The notes under the pieces are model-generated. The model was not told the DNA's origin and ran no database searches. It saw only the letters and a list, made by a program, of their open reading frames with translations. Below, piece by piece: positions 50,978 through 59,179 of a stretch of 64,000 nucleotides of DNA. Every line of letters starts with the position of its first letter. The first letter of the stretch is position 1. Origin of the DNA: IDS-8 sp040902105. GTDB taxonomy: Bacteria > Pseudomonadota > Gammaproteobacteria > Steroidobacterales > Woeseiaceae. The stretch lies in contig JBBDXW010000052.1 in the NCBI GenBank assembly GCA_040902105.1, forward strand, positions 124,001-188,000, read 5' to 3'. The translations under genes were made by a program, and so were the position numbers.

Positions 50978-51820
50978 TCAACTGCTGCGGCCGGCGGAAA
51001 GCGCTGCCTCTGCCGTGCGAAAGGGGTTCAGCAACAACGAAATGAGCGTCTGGTCCTTGCCGCTCCGAAAGTCGGTGAGCCCGATCGTCATGTTCACGTG
51101 GCCGTCGCGCGGCTCGCTGTGATAGCTCCGGAACAAGCGGTCCCACAGGGACAGATGAAAACTGAAATTGCTGTCGGTCTCGTCGCGGTGCCAGGAGTGA
51201 TGCACGCGGTGCATTTCCGGCGTTACCAGAACCCATCGAAGAACGCGTTCGAAGGCTGCCGGAAGATACAGGTTGGTATGCGTGAACAACGAACCGACAC
51301 TCAATGCTATTTCGAAGATCAGCACGGCCAGCGGCGCAATTCCGAACAAGGCGATAATGCCAAGCTTGATCGCCATGGACAGCGCGATCTCCAGCGGATG
51401 AAAGCGTACGCCCGTCGTGACATCAAAGCTCAAGTCCGCATGATGGACACGGTGCAGGCGCCAGAGGATCGGTATCGCATGAAGCAGGCGATGCTGCCAG
51501 TAGATGACCACGTCCAGGACAAGCACACCGGAGACGACCGCCCATACATGGGGCAGAGCATCGGAGAGAACGTGCAGCAGCCCTACCTGATTCTCGGCCA
51601 GGCGAATCGACAGGTCGAAAGCCAGCAACGGGAACGCGAGGCGTAGTACAGCGGTGTCGATTATCACCAGCGCTATATTTGTGGCGCTGCGACGCCACCC
51701 GCCTCCGACTTCGCGCCTCGGCCAGAGCTGCTGCAAGACCAGCAGCACGGCAAAGCTCGCCAGGAAGGCGACGAGCCGGGCCTGCGCCTCATGATCGATG
51801 AGCCATTCCGAGATATTCAT
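50978..51820 (-). CDS. Sterol desaturase/fatty-acid hydroxylase-family membrane protein
   Basis: A 280-residue di-iron membrane oxygenase. The histidine clusters HRLLHA, HRVHHADLS and HRVHHSWH on cytoplasmic loops match the family's 8-His metal site, so activity is expected. About four to six helices. The start overlaps the stop of the VTT fusion gene by 4 bp (51817-51820). The family hydroxylates or desaturates lipid chains; the substrate is unknown. Confidence 0.88.
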   Translation of the reverse strand: MNISEWLIDHEAQARLVAFLASFAVLLVLQQLWPRREVGGGWRRSATNIALVIIDTAVLRLAFPLLAFDLSIRLAENQVGLLHVLSDALPHVWAVVSGVLVLDVVIYWQHRLLHAIPILWRLHRVHHADLSFDVTTGVRFHPLEIALSMAIKLGIIALFGIAPLAVLIFEIALSVGSLFTHTNLYLPAAFERVLRWVLVTPEMHRVHHSWHRDETDSNFSFHLSLWDRLFRSYHSEPRDGHVNMTIGLTDFRSGKDQTLISLLLNPFRTAEAALSAGRSS

Positions 51821-54006
51821 TTTGCCCGCCCTCGTCGCGCAACAGTGCCGGCGCCGGCATCAGCGCCCCGGCGCCAGCGGAAATAGCGTCCAAGCCACCG
51901 CAGAAGTTTTTCGGGGGCATGAGCGCGTTTCCATGCGCCGGCCGTGTGCTTGTTGGCTTCCATCAGCGTCGGATAGACGTGGATCGTACCGAGCAGCTTG
52001 TTCAATCCGAGACCGTGCTTCATCGCCAGCACGAACTCCGTGATCAACTCCCCGGCGTGGCTGCCAACAATGGTCGCGCCTCGGATTTTGTCGGTGCCCC
52101 GCGCCGTCAGTACTTTGACGAAGCCGTACGCTTCGCCGTCAGTAATCGCACGGTCCAGTTCTCCGATGTCGTAACGTGTTACCTCCACATCGATGCCCTG
52201 CTTCTTCGCTTCCGCTTCCGACAGGCCGACGCGCGCGACTTCGGGGTCCGTAAACGTACACCACGGGATGACGCTGTAGTCCGCCCGGAATGACCAGAAC
52301 GGCCGCAGCAGAGAGTTGACCGCCGCATACCACGCCTGGTGAGCAGCGACATGAGTAAACTGATAAGGCCCCGCAACGTCGCCGCAGACCGAGATGCTGG
52401 GAAAATTGGTTCGCAGAAACGGATCGGTGACGACCATGCCCTTGTCCGACAGCGCGACTCCCAATGCCTTCAGATCCGTACTCTCCACGTTCGCGCGCCG
52501 TCCGAGAGCCAGAAGCAATCTGTCGAAGTCGAATCGCAACTCCCGGCCTTCCTGTTCGCAAACCAGGGTGCCGTTGCTGCCGCCGCCCTCGCAACGCAGG
52601 GCCTTGCACGACGTCGCCACGCGGACTCCGTCGTTTTCACGCAGCGCCTTTTCAACTTCCGCCGCGGCATCAGCATCTTCCCGTCCCAGCAACTGCGACG
52701 CCATTTCCACGATGGTAACCTTGCTGCCGATGCGGCTGAAGGCCTGGGCCAGCTCGCAACCTATCGGACCGCCGCCGAGGACGAGCAGTTCTTTGGGTTG
52801 AGTATCGAGTGACCAGAGGCTGTCCGTTGTCACATATTCGATCGCCTCGAGCCCGGGCAGGTGCGGAACGATCGGTTGCGAACCCGTGGCAATGACCAGC
52901 GCGCGGGCGCTGAAGAGCCGGCCATCGACCTCCACTTCCCATGGCGAAACGACGCGAGCCTCCCCGGCGATGCAATCGACGCCGAGCGCCCGATAACGCT
53001 CGCGGGAATCGTGAGGCGCAATGGTGGCAATGACGTCTCTGACGCGCGCCATCAGGGTCGCGAAGTCGAACTCGGCGCGCATGCTGCGGATTCCGAAGCG
53101 AGTGCTGTCGCGAGCGTTCGCGAGCAGGCGCGCGCTGCGAATCAGCGTCTTGCTCGGAACACAGCCGGTATTGAGGCACTCTCCGCCCATCTTGTCCCGC
53201 TCGATGAGCGCGACTTTCGCACGCACGGCGGCCGCAATGTACGAGGTAACGAGCCCCGCTGACCCGCCGCCGATGACGATCAGGTTGTAGTCGAACCGGG
53301 AAGGCCTTTTGAAGCGCAGTCGCACGCGGCGCGCCTTGAGCCAGCCGATCGTCCCCCGTGCCAGAAGCGGCAACAGCGCAAGGAGCGCAAAGGCGCCGAG
53401 CAGTGATGGCGACAGGATGTCCCGAGCCGATGACACTTCAGCGAGCTGGGTGCCGGCATTCACGTAGACGACGGTTGCCGGAAGCATTCCGATCTGGCTG
53501 ACCCAGTAAAAGGTCCAGGTCCGGAGCGGCGTCAAAGCAGCGGCCAGGTTGATGACGAAGAAGGGGAACACCGGCACCAGCCGCAGACTCAGGAGATAGA
53601 ACGCGCCATCGCGCGCGACGCCCTCGTTCAGCCGCTGCAGACGTTCCTTGAATCGGCGTTGTACGCTGTCGCGAAAAAGAAACCGCGCTGCAAGAAAAGC
53701 GAGGATCGCGCCGATACTGCTGGCAAAAGAGACGACCAGCGAACCCGTGAGCAGGCCAAAGACAGCGCCGCCGGCGATGGTCATGACGGCGGCGCCCGGC
53801 AGGGAAAAAGCGGTTACCACAATATAAGCGGCGAAGTAGCTGCCGATCGCCACGAACGGCCGGGCGCCGGCGTACGCGGCCAGCGCATCGCGCTGCGACT
53901 TGAGCTCGGAAAGCGACAGGTACCGCTGCAGATCGAGTGCAAAGAACCCTGCGATCACCGCAGCAACAGCGAGCACCAGCAGCAACCTCGCGGCGCTACG
54001 GCGCAC
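51817..54006 (-). CDS. VTT (DedA/TMEM64-like) membrane domain fused to an FAD disulfide oxidoreductase
   Basis: A 729-residue fusion. Residues about 1-225 form a VTT/SNARE-associated membrane domain (AFSLPGAAVMTIAGGAVFGL, LRLVPVFPFFVINLAAALTP). Residues about 238-700 form a pyridine-nucleotide disulfide oxidoreductase with FAD motif IGGGSAGL, redox pair Cys277/Cys282 in CLNTGCVPSK, NAD motif VLGGGPIGCELAQAF and the dimer-interface helix HVYPTLMEAN. The redox centre is intact. Relatives are often labelled mercuric-reductase-like, but the C-terminal CC pair of MerA is missing, so mercury reduction is unlikely. It may reduce a membrane-linked partner; upstream of a sterol-desaturase-like gene. 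Confidence 0.9.
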   Translation of the reverse strand: MRRSAARLLLVLAVAAVIAGFFALDLQRYLSLSELKSQRDALAAYAGARPFVAIGSYFAAYIVVTAFSLPGAAVMTIAGGAVFGLLTGSLVVSFASSIGAILAFLAARFLFRDSVQRRFKERLQRLNEGVARDGAFYLLSLRLVPVFPFFVINLAAALTPLRTWTFYWVSQIGMLPATVVYVNAGTQLAEVSSARDILSPSLLGAFALLALLPLLARGTIGWLKARRVRLRFKRPSRFDYNLIVIGGGSAGLVTSYIAAAVRAKVALIERDKMGGECLNTGCVPSKTLIRSARLLANARDSTRFGIRSMRAEFDFATLMARVRDVIATIAPHDSRERYRALGVDCIAGEARVVSPWEVEVDGRLFSARALVIATGSQPIVPHLPGLEAIEYVTTDSLWSLDTQPKELLVLGGGPIGCELAQAFSRIGSKVTIVEMASQLLGREDADAAAEVEKALRENDGVRVATSCKALRCEGGGSNGTLVCEQEGRELRFDFDRLLLALGRRANVESTDLKALGVALSDKGMVVTDPFLRTNFPSISVCGDVAGPYQFTHVAAHQAWYAAVNSLLRPFWSFRADYSVIPWCTFTDPEVARVGLSEAEAKKQGIDVEVTRYDIGELDRAITDGEAYGFVKVLTARGTDKIRGATIVGSHAGELITEFVLAMKHGLGLNKLLGTIHVYPTLMEANKHTAGAWKRAHAPEKLLRWLGRYFRWRRGADAGAGTVARRGRAK

Positions 54007-54157
54007 GTCGTCGTGCTCCGGAATGGGGGATCGAAGAGATCAACTTACCGTCATCAGACCCGTTAAATGGCCGAATTATTACAGGCGCGACATTCTAGAC
54101 GGCTGTCGGCCTCACAGCCGAACAGGCGTTGCTTTGACAGCGCCGCAAGTACGTGCG
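54007..54157. other. Short intergenic stretch
   Basis: Holds the promoter region of the VTT-fusion operon. No gene. Confidence 0.4.
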
Positions 54158-54454
54158 CTACCGATGTCTGATTCGCAACAGGCCGGGCGCAATTACGCTG
54201 AAAGAATTTAGCATTTCGTGGGAATGGCCCTGCAGCGTCTCAGTCACCAGACGGGCCTTTGACTCAGCCGCAAGACCCGAGAGTCGAATCAGAAATACTC
54301 CGGCAGTGGTCAGGCGCTGGCGATAGACAAGCTCTCCGAAGTCTTTGTCGCCAGTCAAAAGCAATGTTTGCATCCGGCTTGCCGCAGAAAAGATAGCCGC
54401 ATCATCAGTGCCGGGGGTTTCCTCTGCAAAATACGTTACCTGGCAAGCGCGCCA
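54158..54454 (-). pseudogene. DUF5615 (PIN-like) protein lacking its N-terminus
   Basis: The frame gives VTYFAEETPGTDDAAIF, then LLLTGDKDFGELVYRQRL and GLAAESKARLVTETL, the main part of DUF5615 PIN-like proteins, including the DKDFGE acidic motif. The usual opening strand with its first Asp (MKFLIDE type) is gone; the frame begins right after the stop of the ankyrin gene. The nuclease site is incomplete. An internal ATG (54373) would give 71 residues. Confidence 0.6.
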
Positions 54455-55192
54455 TTACTCCGTTGGTTTGGCTGATTTACCTCCCTGGCTGCGCAGCCAC
54501 TGCACGAGCTCCGGTAAATTGTTGCGGTTCGCTGCGTCCAGGGGCGTCAGATTCTCCCAGGTCGGTAACCAGTTCGGATTGGCGTCCTTGCCGAGGAGAT
54601 ATTCCGCGGTTTCACGCTGCCCGCCGTGACATGCGTACCAGAAGGCGTGATCGATTTCGTCCTGGGCAGGGGGCACACCGGAGAAACGCTCTGCTACTCG
54701 GTCGAGAAGCCCTAAGGCAGCGGCATCGGCGAATGATACCTTCGCGCTCCGGGCAACCAGTCGGTGTGCCGCTTGCCACTGTGCAAAGGCGACCGCATCT
54801 GTAAGTGGAGTTCCACCGGCGATAACAGCACCGGGCGCTTCAATGTCTGCACCGGCGTCGAGCAACGCATCGAGCGCCTCGACATCATCCGAGCTTGCCG
54901 CCCAGTGTAGCGGTGTCTCCGTGTGCGGCCCCTCGAATCGAGCGTTGACGTCGGCTCCGGCCGCAACAAGCAGGCGAACCGTGGCCGCACAATCGGGGTA
55001 GTGGCCTGGCCAATCAGTTGCGATGTGCAGCAGCGAACGCGCCATGCCACCCGGGCTATTGTCGCCGAGCCTGACTGTTGCAATACCGGGATGTTCATCC
55101 AGTAGCCGCTTCAACTCTGGAAGATCACCACCGTGTATCGCCTGCACAAGAGCCACCGCAAGCGGCTCTTTCGTGTTCAGTTTCTCCATCAC
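54455..55192 (-). CDS. Ankyrin-repeat protein
   Basis: A 245-residue cytoplasmic protein with about five ankyrin repeats: ALVQAIHGGDLPELKRLLDE, RSLLHIATDWPGHYP...LLVAAGADVNAR, TPLHWAASSDDVEALDALLD, and TPLDAANRNNLPELVQWLRS at the end. It should act through protein binding; no catalytic motif. It overlaps no gene but shares its stop region with the DUF5615 remnant. Confidence 0.8.
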   Translation of the reverse strand: MMEKLNTKEPLAVALVQAIHGGDLPELKRLLDEHPGIATVRLGDNSPGGMARSLLHIATDWPGHYPDCAATVRLLVAAGADVNARFEGPHTETPLHWAASSDDVEALDALLDAGADIEAPGAVIAGGTPLTDAVAFAQWQAAHRLVARSAKVSFADAAALGLLDRVAERFSGVPPAQDEIDHAFWYACHGGQRETAEYLLGKDANPNWLPTWENLTPLDAANRNNLPELVQWLRSQGGKSAKPTE

Positions 55193-55315
55193 TACTGTCC
55201 GGTTAGGAATCGAAGAGGGTCAATTGGTTACGCGTTTCCGGGTCATCCAACTCAACGGCAATTTCCGCAAGTGCTTGGCGCGGAGCGATTATATAGAACA
55301 AGTTTATGAATTCGG

Positions 55316-55511
55316 TCACGCGGCGTCGGCTTGACGCCGTGCCAATTCGGTGCCGAACATGTGCCTGTTGACACGCTTGACGAACGCAAAAACCTCGTCG
55401 AGTGACAGCAGGAATGTCTCGGGATGTTTCGCCACCCAGCGCTCGCCCGATTCTCGCGAAGCGAAGAAGAAGCCCCGGCGAAGGATGCCAGCCGTGCAAT
55501 CCCTTGCCACA
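55316..55511 (-). pseudogene. Second MerB C-terminal fragment
   Basis: Directly after merB, another frame encodes FFFASRESGERWVAKHPETF then LLSLDEVFAF, which aligns to FFASREAAEHWTKAHAGTFV and LSLAEAFEL of the complete MerB. The part before it (DCTAGILRRG) replaces the expected Cys-containing motif. It looks like the tail of a second merB-like gene left by duplication or by insertion of the first. Confidence 0.55.
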
Positions 55512-56270
55512 TCAGCGAGTTTCGTCGGCTGGCCTGTTGCGCTTGCTGGTCCGCGCCGAAAGAGCGGCCCCGAAGCGCTCCGCATTGTTCATTTGTCCGA
55601 GCTCGAACGCCTCGGCGAGCGACAGCACAAACGTCCCCGCGTGCGCCTTCGTCCAGTGCTCCGCCGCCTCTCGCGAAGCGAAAAAGTGGATGAAATGACA
55701 GAACTTCTTGACCACCTCGGACGACGGCGCCTCGAACAATGGCGCGCTCGGCAGCAGAAACGACGCGACGGTCTCGTCCGGCTCGACGGACTCGATGGCA
55801 CGCGGCGATATGGCGAGTCGGATCGGTCGGCTCGTGACCGGGCATGCCGACTCCACGGTCGCGGTTAGGTTCAGCAGCTCCGGAAGGAAGAGCGCATCCC
55901 ATGCACACCAGGTGGAAAGTCGCACTCCGTCCGCCCAAAACCCGTGCCCGAGCTCGCCGATGGAGAGCCCATAGAAGCCGGTGATCCGGCCGCGGTCGTT
56001 ATAGAACACCAGGCTCGCGGGTCCGCCTTCCAGACGCCGCTCCACCTCCCGCACGGCTAACCCAAGGCGTGTGGCCAGACGCTCCAGCAGCACCGGCTCA
56101 CCGGTCCGGAGTTCCTGGTAGAGAGCGATCGACAGCTCTTGCTCCGGTGGGCTGAACGACGGGAGGGCTGCCGTCAGCCGCTCGAAGACCTCGCGCGCAG
56201 TTTCGGGAGCGGGCACGGCGTCAGAGCCGCGCCCGGCGGCATTTCTTCCAATCTTTGAAGGGTGGTCCAT
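55512..56270 (-). CDS. merB: Organomercurial lyase MerB
   Basis: A 252-residue alkylmercury lyase, cleaving the C-Hg bond of organomercurials so that MerA can reduce the Hg(II). The N-terminal winged-helix part (about 25-95) is followed by the catalytic domain. All key residues are present: Cys122 and Asp125 in WCAWDALFLPEL (equivalent to Cys96/Asp99 of the R831b enzyme), structural Cys143 in SACPVT and catalytic Cys191 in FCHFIHFFAS (equivalent to Cys159). The N- and C-termini are longer than usual. ATG 56270 has a GGGAGA site. It is not in the merTPA operon but follows an ECF sigma factor and a membrane protein. Confidence 0.93.
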   Translation of the reverse strand: MDHPSKIGRNAAGRGSDAVPAPETAREVFERLTAALPSFSPPEQELSIALYQELRTGEPVLLERLATRLGLAVREVERRLEGGPASLVFYNDRGRITGFYGLSIGELGHGFWADGVRLSTWCAWDALFLPELLNLTATVESACPVTSRPIRLAISPRAIESVEPDETVASFLLPSAPLFEAPSSEVVKKFCHFIHFFASREAAEHWTKAHAGTFVLSLAEAFELGQMNNAERFGAALSARTSKRNRPADETR

Positions 56271-56350
56271 GCTCTATTCTCCCTTTGCCGGTCAATAACC
56301 GCTGTACGCACCTTCTGCTGTGAGCGTGACATCGCTGCAAACGGCGCGCT

Positions 56351-56887
56351 CTAAGCGGTCAGCCAGCGATAGATGCCGACCGGAGCAGTAGCCGTCAGTA
56401 CACCGATCAGCAGCGTGCCGATGCCGAAGTAGCCAAAGAACAGGCAACCAAGCAGACCTGCAAGAGTTGTGACGCATGCGCCGGCCAAAAGGAACTGATT
56501 CTTCTGCGCAATCTGTCGCGAGCGCAGCCCGATGATCAGGCCGCCCAGGAATCCGCCCCCGCCATTCAGGAGCACGATCGCCGCGGAAAGGCCGACGAGC
56601 TCGTCGACGTTCAAGTGAAAGCCTGTAAACGGGATCAGAAACGCGAGCATGCCGGCCTCGAGGCCCGTACGTGCGGCGGCCTGCTGCCAGCGCCCGATGC
56701 AGAGCATCGAAGTGGTGGCGCCGATGAGCAACAAGCCGAAGGTCAGGGACAGAACAGGGTGATGACAGAGCGCATACGATAAACCTGTCATCACCGCAGC
56801 CGGCCATGTGGCCGCCAGCGCCCGGACCAACCGCCCCGCCTCATAGGCACGGCGCGCCCTGAGCTTGAGTGCGCGGTCAATGTGCAC
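56351..56887 (-). CDS. Polytopic membrane protein coupled to the ECF sigma factor (candidate anti-sigma factor)
   Basis: A 178-residue protein. A basic N-terminal segment of about 25 residues (HIDRALKLRARRAYEAGRLV) faces the cytoplasm and precedes five to six membrane helices. The GTG at 56887 overlaps the ECF stop (56877) by 11 bp; a longer start at 56938 lies inside the ECF gene. Gene order and coupling are those of membrane anti-sigma factors, and cysteines sit within or near helices (YALCHHP, SMLCIG, GACVTT, LLGCLFF). No zinc-anti-sigma motif. The alternative is a mercury transporter; it does not carry the CC pair of MerT, MerC or MerF. Confidence 0.55.
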   Translation of the reverse strand: MHIDRALKLRARRAYEAGRLVRALAATWPAAVMTGLSYALCHHPVLSLTFGLLLIGATTSMLCIGRWQQAAARTGLEAGMLAFLIPFTGFHLNVDELVGLSAAIVLLNGGGGFLGGLIIGLRSRQIAQKNQFLLAGACVTTLAGLLGCLFFGYFGIGTLLIGVLTATAPVGIYRWLTA

Positions 56888-57425
56888 GATTACGTTGGCT
56901 CCATAGCGAACGCGCGCGTGCCAGCGCGCGTTGCACACGCTTTCGAAACGTGGCGGCGGGTATGTCCGGCCGCTCGAGGTCCCAGGCCTGAATCAGCAGG
57001 GTCTCGGCTTCGTGGGGTTGAAGCTCGGTCAAGAGGTCGCGAAGGAATACTTTGAGTTGCTCTCGCTCGGCGTGCTCGAGCGGCGAGGGCGTGTCCGATA
57101 TCAAGTTCGCGAGCGTGTCATCGGATAGCAGGCCATGCGCTCTTTCCGAACGCCGGCGCAAGAGACTCCGACATTCGTTGGCGGCGATAGACAATGCCCA
57201 TGTGAGCGCGTCCCGGCCCGCCTCGAAGGTGCCTGCGTTGTAGAAGATCTTGATCAGAGCTTGTTGTGCCATATCGTCGGCAAGGTCCGGGGCGCGCATT
57301 AATCTGCGGGCGAAGCTGTTTATCACCGGCCACAGAAGCTCGTAGACGACGTCGAAGGCCTTCCGATCGCCGTCCGCCAAACGAGCCATGTTGTCGTTGA
57401 GCTGCTCGCGGGTGCTGCTGTCCAA
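56877..57425 (-). CDS. ECF-type RNA polymerase sigma factor
   Basis: A 182-residue sigma factor. Region 2 (about 25-90: FARRLMRAPDLADDMAQQAL, TWALSIAANECRSLLRRRSE) and region 4 (about 125-175: LRDLLTELQPHEAETLLIQA, PAATFRKRVQRALARARSLW) are present. TTG 57425 is the preferred start since GGGGAG lies five bases upstream and the length is normal; a GTG at 57509 would add 28 residues without similarity. It is coupled to the membrane protein and followed by merB, so it may drive organomercurial resistance. Confidence 0.88.
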   Translation of the reverse strand: MDSSTREQLNDNMARLADGDRKAFDVVYELLWPVINSFARRLMRAPDLADDMAQQALIKIFYNAGTFEAGRDALTWALSIAANECRSLLRRRSERAHGLLSDDTLANLISDTPSPLEHAEREQLKVFLRDLLTELQPHEAETLLIQAWDLERPDIPAATFRKRVQRALARARSLWSQRNRAH

Positions 57426-57627
57426 GAATGCTCCCCGGCTGTGCTTTGCACGGTTGACCTCGAGAACGTCGCTGTGCGCTCCCTGCTCTACGCTGCGTGT
57501 TGCACCCAACCGTGACGAATTGCGACCGGAACCCGGTACGGAACATCACGGCGCCCTGGAAGGCAGCCGGGCGCGCGCAAGCGCGCAACCCGACGGCCTG
57601 GACCCTTACAGGCCGGGCAGTTTCACG
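57426..57627. other. Leader between the small ORF and the ECF gene
   Basis: About 200 bases with no supported gene. It may contain the sigma factor's own promoter, or the transcript may begin before the small ORF. Confidence 0.4.
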
Positions 57628-57705
57628 TCATGCCCGGGACTTGCGTTCAGCGCCGCACTCGCAGAGTGCGACCGGACGCAGCATCCAGCGCTTGCGCATG
57701 CTCAT
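57628..57705 (-). CDS. 25-residue small ORF with CEC motif and perfect ribosome binding site
   Basis: ATG 57705 is preceded by AAAGGAGGTG, a complete Shine-Dalgarno complement, though only a few bases upstream; a second ATG two codons on gives ideal spacing. The product is basic (MSMRKRWMLRPVAL then CECGAERKSRA) with two cysteines as CEC. It lies upstream of the ECF sigma gene, same strand, 200 bp away. It may be a true small protein or a regulatory leader peptide; no family known to me. Confidence 0.45.
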   Translation of the reverse strand: MSMRKRWMLRPVALCECGAERKSRA

Positions 57706-57859
57706 CACCTCCTTTCGAATAGCAGCCGCTATCCGCTCCATCTATACGCTGCATGCACGCACAGCGTGACCCGTCACTCGGACCAAAAGTGGTGTGGAAT
57801 CGTGAAGGCTGGCCCTGGTCCAGCCCGACTCTACCGCTTTCTCGGGGGACGGATATCCC

Positions 57860-58261
57860 TTACCGGCGGACGCCGAACAGCGTGTCGATCAGCGGGCATT
57901 CCGGCACATCCTTGCCGCTGCACGAGCGCACTGTATCGCTCAGGACGTTTTCCATTTGCTTCAGATCGCCGATCTTTTCCCGCACCGATCGCAGATGCGC
58001 CTTCGCGAGATTTTCGACCTCTTTGCAGGACACAGCGCGCCGGTCCACGAGATCGAGCAGGCTTTTCAGGTCCTCGATAGCGAAGCCGAGCTCCCTCCCG
58101 CGCATCACGAACTGTAACCGGCGTTCGTGTGTCTCATCATACTGGCGGTATCCGCCCGTTGATCGCAGCGGTTCCGGCATGACACCGATCTTCTCGTAAT
58201 AGCGGATCGTCTCCGCATTGCAGCCGCTTCGTTTGGCCAGCTCGCCGCGTGTCATGCCCAT
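57860..58261 (-). CDS. merR: Mercury-responsive MerR regulator
   Basis: A 133-residue MerR. The HTH lies at residues 4-40 (GELAKRSGCNAETIRYYEKI, then GGYRQYD), followed by the dimer helix. Cys79, Cys114 and Cys122 correspond to the three mercury ligands of Tn501 MerR (82, 117, 126), with the last loop one residue shorter. It is divergent from merT across the operator at 58305-58319 and should both repress and, with Hg(II), activate that promoter. Confidence 0.93.
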   Translation of the reverse strand: MGMTRGELAKRSGCNAETIRYYEKIGVMPEPLRSTGGYRQYDETHERRLQFVMRGRELGFAIEDLKSLLDLVDRRAVSCKEVENLAKAHLRSVREKIGDLKQMENVLSDTVRSCSGKDVPECPLIDTLFGVRR

Positions 58262-58298
58262 CGCGATCGCCCCGTCCTCTCACCTGCCAAAAAATCTC

Positions 58299-58329
58299 TT
58301 GACTCTGTAGTTACTACAGGCTTTATCGT
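58299..58329 (+). promoter_or_regulatory. mer promoter/operator
   Basis: A -35 box TTGACT (58299-58304) and a -10 box TATCGT (58324-58329) are separated by 19 bp, the over-long spacer of MerR-type promoters. Between them is the perfect dyad CTGTAG-TTA-CTACAG (58305-58319). Transcription would start around 58336, after the first merT ATG (58332), which supports ATG 58371 as the start. Confidence 0.92.
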
Positions 58330-58370
58330 CAATGCATCAGGAGAGATTTGCAAGGGAAAACCGGAGAACT

Positions 58371-58778
58371 ATGGGCCAGGCACTTGAACATGACCGAGCC
58401 GCCCGGGAGGCGGAAGCCAGCGATCCATCGGAGCAAAACCGCAGCCGCCTGCTGACCGCCGGCGGCGCCTTCGGTGCATTGATCGTGTCGTCCTGCTGTA
58501 TCGCACCGCTCGTGCTCGTGACCCTCGGCATCAGTGGTGCCTGGATCGGCAACCTCACCGCGCTCGAGCCCTACCGACTGTATTTCCTCACGGGAACGGC
58601 GCTGCTGCTCGCGGCGGGCTTCTGGCATGTCTACTTCAAACCGAAGAAAGCCTGTGCCGACGGAAGCTATTGCGCCCGCCCGGCATCGGGCCGAATCACC
58701 AAATCAGTGCTCTGGATTGCAACCGTGCTCGCCCTCCTCTCCGCGACGGTCAATCTCTGGGCGTCGTTGTTTTACTAG
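58371..58778 (+). CDS. merT: Mercuric ion transporter MerT
   Basis: A 135-residue inner-membrane transporter. Helix 1 holds the vicinal pair Cys42-Cys43 (SSCCIAPLVLV), which takes Hg(II) from MerP; the cytoplasmic loop has a second pair, Cys95 and Cys101 (KACADGSYC). Three helices. ATG 58371 with GGAGA is the start; the ATG at 58332 precedes the expected transcription start. The N-terminus is some 20 residues longer than usual. Confidence 0.93.
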   Translation: MGQALEHDRAAREAEASDPSEQNRSRLLTAGGAFGALIVSSCCIAPLVLVTLGISGAWIGNLTALEPYRLYFLTGTALLLAAGFWHVYFKPKKACADGSYCARPASGRITKSVLWIATVLALLSATVNLWASLFY

Positions 58779-58800
58779 CTGTTTTACCAGGAGAACCCGT

Positions 58801-59139
58801 ATGAAGCGAACACCACTGATCATTCCTGCTGTCGCGTTTCTTGCTCTCAGCGGGGCTGTTGCACTCAACGTACTGCCCGAGGCACGGGCCGGGGACAGTG
58901 CTCAAGCGCAATCCGCCGCAGCCGAGCAAACCGTCACCTTCGCAGTTGAGAAGATGACCTGTGCCGCCTGCCCGATCACCGTGCGCAAGGCGATGGAGAA
59001 GGTCGAAGGCGTTAAATCCGTGTCCGTGGACTTTGACGCCAAGACGGCAAACGTTGTTTTCGATCCGACAATTGCGACGCCCGAGCAGATCGGTGCCGCC
59101 TCGACCAAAGCCGGATATCCGGCATCGCCGACTTTCTGA
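58801..59139 (+). CDS. merP: Periplasmic mercury-binding protein MerP
   Basis: A 112-residue protein: signal peptide (cleavage near ARAGD), a short Ala/Gln linker, and a heavy-metal-associated domain with the Hg-binding motif MTCAACPIT (Cys54 and Cys57). ATG 58801 has AGGAGAA upstream. It hands Hg(II) to MerT. Confidence 0.95.
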   Translation: MKRTPLIIPAVAFLALSGAVALNVLPEARAGDSAQAQSAAAEQTVTFAVEKMTCAACPITVRKAMEKVEGVKSVSVDFDAKTANVVFDPTIATPEQIGAASTKAGYPASPTF

Positions 59140-59179
59140 CAAACATCGGATGAAAGACTGCACGCCAGGAGTGGGAGGA

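Noticed and set aside
51817..54006. A second mercuric reductase
   Set aside because: The redox motif matches, but the MerA-specific C-terminal Cys-Cys pair is absent, and a VTT membrane domain replaces the N-terminus.
57807..57825. Terminator hairpin after merR
   Set aside because: Only a 6-bp stem (GGCTGG and CCAGCC) without a T-run; too weak to call.
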